Positions 61,026-64,000 of a stretch of 64,000 bases of DNA are shown here, one piece after another. The translations under genes and the position numbers were made by a program. Each line of letters opens with the position of its first letter. The stretch's first letter is position 1. Source of the stretch: Catenulispora sp. EB89 (GTDB taxonomy: Bacteria > Actinomycetota > Actinomycetes > Streptomycetales > Catenulisporaceae); the NCBI RefSeq assembly GCF_041261445.1, contig NZ_JBGCCU010000007.1:186001-250000 (forward strand), read 5' to 3'. Under the pieces are notes generated by a model. The model was not told the DNA's origin and did no database searches. It was given only the letters and a program-made list of their open reading frames with translations.

Positions 61026-62093
61026 TTGTCTGCCACCGCGCCACCGCAGGCCCCTGAGGCCGCAGTCCCGACACTCCGCAGGCCTCCACCGGGACCGCGC
61101 GGCCTCAGCCGGGTGAGCCGGGGCGCCGGCCTGGCCGCCGCGACCCTGCTGCTGCTCGCAGTGCTCGTGCTCAGCATCTGCCTCGGCGCCAAGTCGCTCT
61201 CGGTCGGCGACGTCTGGCACGGCCTGTCCGACTCGAGCTCCCCGTACTACACCGTCGTGCACCAGATGCGGCTGCCCCGGACCCTGCTCGGCCTGCTGGT
61301 CGGCCTGGCGCTCGGTCTGGCCGGCGCGGTGATGCAGGCGCTGACCCGCAACCCGCTGGCCGATCCGGGACTGCTCGGCATCAACGCCGGGGCCTCGGCG
61401 GCGGTCGTCACCTCCATCTGGCTGTTCGGGATCGGGACCTTCGACGGCTACGTCTGGTTCGCCCTGGCCGGCGCCGCGATCGCCACCACCGCCGGCTACC
61501 TGGTCGGCGGCGGGCGCGGGGCGACGCCGGTCCGGCTGGCGCTGGCCGGGGCCGCGCTGAACGCCACCCTGTTCTCCTACGTCAGCGTCGCGATGCTGCT
61601 GGACTCCGCGTCGCTGGAGGCCATGCGGTTCTGGACCGTCGGCTCGCTGGCCGGTGCGACGCCGTCGACCGTCGTCAGGGTGCTGCCGTTCGCCGCCGTC
61701 GGCCTGGTGCTGGCTCTGGCCCTGGCCCGGCCGCTCAACGCGCTGGCCCTCGGCGAGGACTCGGCGCGGGCCCTGGGCTCACGGCCAACCGCAGTACGCG
61801 CGGCCGCGATCGTCGCGGTCACGCTGTTGTGCGGGGCGGCCACCGCCGCGTGCGGGCCGATCGTGTTCGTCGGGCTGATGGTGCCGCACGTCGTGCGCAC
61901 CATCACCGGGCCGGACCTGCGCTGGCTGCTGCCGTACTGCGCGGTGCTCGCGCCGGTGGTGCTGCTCGGCGCGGACGTGCTCGGCCGGATCCTGGCCCGG
62001 CCCGGCGAGATCCAGGTCGGCGTGGTCACCAGCGTGGTCGGCGGTCCGGTGTTCCTGTACTTCCTGCGGCGCGCGAAGGCGGTGCGGGCATGA
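61026..62093 (+). CDS. FecCD-type ferric-siderophore permease 1
   Basis: 355 residues from a TTG start (GGAG upstream). About nine to ten membrane segments; MRLPRTLLGLLVGLALGLAGAVMQALTRNPLADPGLLGINAGAS is the FecCD signature block, and CGPIVFVGLMVPHVVRTITGPDLRWLLP the EAA-like ATPase contact. The polar 30-residue N-terminus is cytoplasmic. It forms a heterodimeric channel with the next gene's product. The stop overlaps the next ATG (ATGA). Confidence 0.95.
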   Translation: MSATAPPQAPEAAVPTLRRPPPGPRGLSRVSRGAGLAAATLLLLAVLVLSICLGAKSLSVGDVWHGLSDSSSPYYTVVHQMRLPRTLLGLLVGLALGLAGAVMQALTRNPLADPGLLGINAGASAAVVTSIWLFGIGTFDGYVWFALAGAAIATTAGYLVGGGRGATPVRLALAGAALNATLFSYVSVAMLLDSASLEAMRFWTVGSLAGATPSTVVRVLPFAAVGLVLALALARPLNALALGEDSARALGSRPTAVRAAAIVAVTLLCGAATAACGPIVFVGLMVPHVVRTITGPDLRWLLPYCAVLAPVVLLGADVLGRILARPGEIQVGVVTSVVGGPVFLYFLRRAKAVRA

Positions 62094-63115
62094 GGGTTCT
62101 GCGAACCGCCGCGTTCTCGGTGCGCTACCGGCCCCGGACGCTCACCGCTTCCGCCGCCTGCGTACTGCTCGCGTTCGCGGCCATGGTCGTCACCCTCGGC
62201 AGCGGCGACTACCGGATCCCGCCGGGCGAAGTGCTGCGCACGCTGTTCGGCGGCGGCACGGTCGGCGACCACTTCATCGTCGTCGAGCTGCGCCTGCCGC
62301 GCGTGGTGACCGCGCTGTTAGTCGGCGCCGCCCTCGCGCTGGCCGGCGCGGTTTTCCAGTCGCTGGTCCGCAATCCGCTGGGCAGCCCCGACATGCTCGG
62401 CTTCACCGAGGGCGCGGCGACCGGCGCGCTGGTCGTGGTGCTGGCCGGCGGCAGCAGCCTGGCGCTGGCCTGCGGGGCGGTGCTCGGCGGTGTGCTCACC
62501 GGCATCGGGGTCTACGCCCTGGCCTGGCGTCAGGGCGTGCACGGCTACCGGCTGATCCTGGTCGGCATCGGGGTCTCGGCGATCCTGAGCGGGGTCAACG
62601 GGTATCTGATGACCAAGGCGCAGCTGATGGACGCCGCGCGGGCGATGCTGTGGCTCACCGGGAGCCTGGACGGCCGGGGCTGGAGCGACGTCGCGCCGCT
62701 GGCCGTGGCGATGGCGGTGCTCGTGCCGGTGCTGCTGGTCGGGTGCGGCCGGGCGCTGCACGTCGCCGAGATGGGGGACGACGTGGCGCGCGCGCTCGGC
62801 GTCCCGGTCGACCGCGCCCGGCTCACGGCACTGGCGGCCGCGGTGCTGCTCACCTCGTTCGCCGCGGCGGCGGCCGGGCCGGTGGCCTTCGTCGCCCTCA
62901 CCGCGCCGCAGCTCGCCAAGCGGCTGACGCGGGCGCCGGGGCCGAACCTGATCCCCTCGATGCTGCTGGGGGCGGTGCTCCTGACGTGCGCCGATCTCGT
63001 TGCGCAGCATGCGATCCCCGGTCGGCAGCTGCCGGTCGGCGCGGTCACCGGCGTGCTCGGCGGCGGGTACCTGATCTGGCTGCTGGCGGCTGGGCGCAAG
63101 GCGGGGCGGATCTGA
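62090..63115 (+). CDS. FecCD-type ferric-siderophore permease 2
   Basis: 341 residues starting in the ATGA overlap with permease 1. Signature blocks LRLPRVVTALLVGAALALAGAVFQSLVRNPLGSPDMLGFTEGA and GPVAFVALTAPQLAKRLTRAPGPNLIPS. Second half of the ferric-siderophore importer, with the ATPase encoded 47 bases further on. Confidence 0.95.
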   Translation: MRVLRTAAFSVRYRPRTLTASAACVLLAFAAMVVTLGSGDYRIPPGEVLRTLFGGGTVGDHFIVVELRLPRVVTALLVGAALALAGAVFQSLVRNPLGSPDMLGFTEGAATGALVVVLAGGSSLALACGAVLGGVLTGIGVYALAWRQGVHGYRLILVGIGVSAILSGVNGYLMTKAQLMDAARAMLWLTGSLDGRGWSDVAPLAVAMAVLVPVLLVGCGRALHVAEMGDDVARALGVPVDRARLTALAAAVLLTSFAAAAAGPVAFVALTAPQLAKRLTRAPGPNLIPSMLLGAVLLTCADLVAQHAIPGRQLPVGAVTGVLGGGYLIWLLAAGRKAGRI

Positions 63116-63162
63116 CCGTGCTGAACTCGAAGCTGACGACGAATACCAAGGAGACGCCCATC

Positions 63163-64000
63163 ATGACGACCGAGAACGGTCAGCCGGCGCCGGCCTCGTC
63201 CCGCCTGCGCGGCACCGGCCTGACGCTGGCCTACGACGGCCGGACCGTCGCCGAAGACCTCTCGGTCGCGATCCCGGACGAGTCCTTCACGGTCATCGTC
63301 GGCCCCAACGCCTGCGGCAAGTCGACCCTTCTCAGGGCCCTGTCGCGGCTGCTGAAGCCGAAGGCCGGCAGTGTGGTGCTCGACGGCGCGGACATCGCCT
63401 CGATGCCGACCAAGCAGGTCGCGCGGATCGTCGGCCTGCTGCCGCAGTCCTCGATCGCGCCGGACGGCATCACCGTCGCCGACCTCGTCTCCCGAGGCCG
63501 CCATCCGCACCAGGGCCTGCTGCGGCAGTGGTCGCGCGAGGACGAGCGGATCGTGGCCGCGTCGATGGCCGCGACCGGCGTCACCGACCTGGCCGAGCGC
63601 GCCGTCGACGAGCTGTCCGGCGGCCAGCGCCAGCGGGTGTGGACGGCGATGGTGCTGGCGCAGCAGACGCCGCTGCTGCTGCTCGACGAGCCGACGACGT
63701 ACCTGGACATCGCGCACCAGATCGAGATCCTGGACCTGTGCGCGCGGCTGCACGAGGAGGAGGGCCGCACCCTCGTGGCCGTGCTGCACGACCTCAACCA
63801 GGCCGCGCGCTACGCCACGCACTTGATCGTGCTCTGCGACGGTCGCGTGGCGGCGTCCGGGGCTCCCGAGGAGATCGTCACCGCCGAGCTGGTGGAGTCG
63901 GTCTTCGGCCTGCCGTGCCGGGTGATCGAGGACCCGGAGACCGGGACGCCGCTGGTCGTCCCGGGAGCGCGCCGGACACGTGAGCTGCCTGCGATGCCTT
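63163..64000 (+). CDS. Ferric-siderophore ABC transporter ATPase (3' end outside window)
   Basis: At least 279 residues from ATG 63163 (AAGGAG upstream), open to the right edge. Walker A GPNACGKST, Q-loop LLPQSS, signature ELSGGQRQRVW, Walker B LLLLDEPTTYLD and H-loop VLHDLNQAARYA are all intact, so it is an active FepC/FhuC-type ATPase. LDEPTTYLDIAHQIEILDL is typical of iron-siderophore importers. It energises the FecCD pair; almost the whole protein is present. Confidence 0.96.
   Translation, partial: MTTENGQPAPASSRLRGTGLTLAYDGRTVAEDLSVAIPDESFTVIVGPNACGKSTLLRALSRLLKPKAGSVVLDGADIASMPTKQVARIVGLLPQSSIAPDGITVADLVSRGRHPHQGLLRQWSREDERIVAASMAATGVTDLAERAVDELSGGQRQRVWTAMVLAQQTPLLLLDEPTTYLDIAHQIEILDLCARLHEEEGRTLVAVLHDLNQAARYATHLIVLCDGRVAASGAPEEIVTAELVESVFGLPCRVIEDPETGTPLVVPGARRTRELPAMP

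Overview
The window is one contiguous 64 kb piece of very GC-rich DNA (strong G/C bias at third codon positions, frequent GTG and TTG starts, 1-8 bp gene overlaps, many Tat/Sec-secreted CBM2 enzymes, an nSTAND-WD40 protein, a desferrioxamine-type siderophore locus). This points to a soil actinomycete of the Streptomyces/Catenulispora type. I cannot name the species. I see no rRNA, tRNA, CRISPR array, transposase or integrase gene.

Layout. 1-5.5 kb: tail of a GH13 alpha-glucosidase, a LysR regulator whose start codon sits inside a palindrome, an HSL-type esterase, a trypco2-like protein, a zf-HC2 anti-sigma-like protein, a membrane protein and a chloroperoxidase-type hydrolase. 5.5-7.1 kb: a gene-poor stretch with atypical codon use and one doubtful P-loop ORF. 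7.1-11 kb: a large HTH-nSTAND-WD40 (14 blades) protein. 11-14.9 kb: a broken small secreted gene, a glycine-rich secreted protein, a LysE exporter, a lipoprotein and a GNAT enzyme.

15-30 kb: a divergent catabolic locus. On the minus strand are copper amine oxidase, aldehyde dehydrogenase, an MFS transporter behind a CIRCE-like palindrome, an AraC regulator and an APC permease. On the plus strand are an SDR, an FAH-RraA fusion, a DapA-like aldolase, a CHMS-type dehydrogenase, homoprotocatechuate 2,3-dioxygenase, MoaF and a second SDR. Together they suggest uptake of a phenolic or catechol amine (tyramine/dopamine type), oxidative deamination, oxidation to the arylacetate and meta cleavage.

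30-35 kb: a secreted HNH-like protein, DUF2000/Lrp pair, a DUF4097-type protein, EthD, an AraC regulator and a ROK regulator. 35.7-47.3 kb: a cellulose-attack region with a GH5 cellulase, a NarL-type two-component system, pyrophosphatase, expansin-CBM2, AA10 LPMO-CBM2, a methionine-rich lipoprotein (probable copper handling), CBM2-Cip1 and a frameshifted GH-fn3-CBM2 gene. 47.4-52.8 kb: an orphan condensation-domain protein, a type-B carboxylesterase, a three-copy 98 bp tandem repeat and a SnoaL/TetR pair.

52.8-64 kb: a desferrioxamine-like siderophore system: a minus-strand desE-desF-desA-desB-desC-desD-like operon ending in an extra PhyH-type Fe(II)/2OG oxygenase, and divergent FecCD permeases plus ATPase, with one DmdR/IdeR iron box between them.
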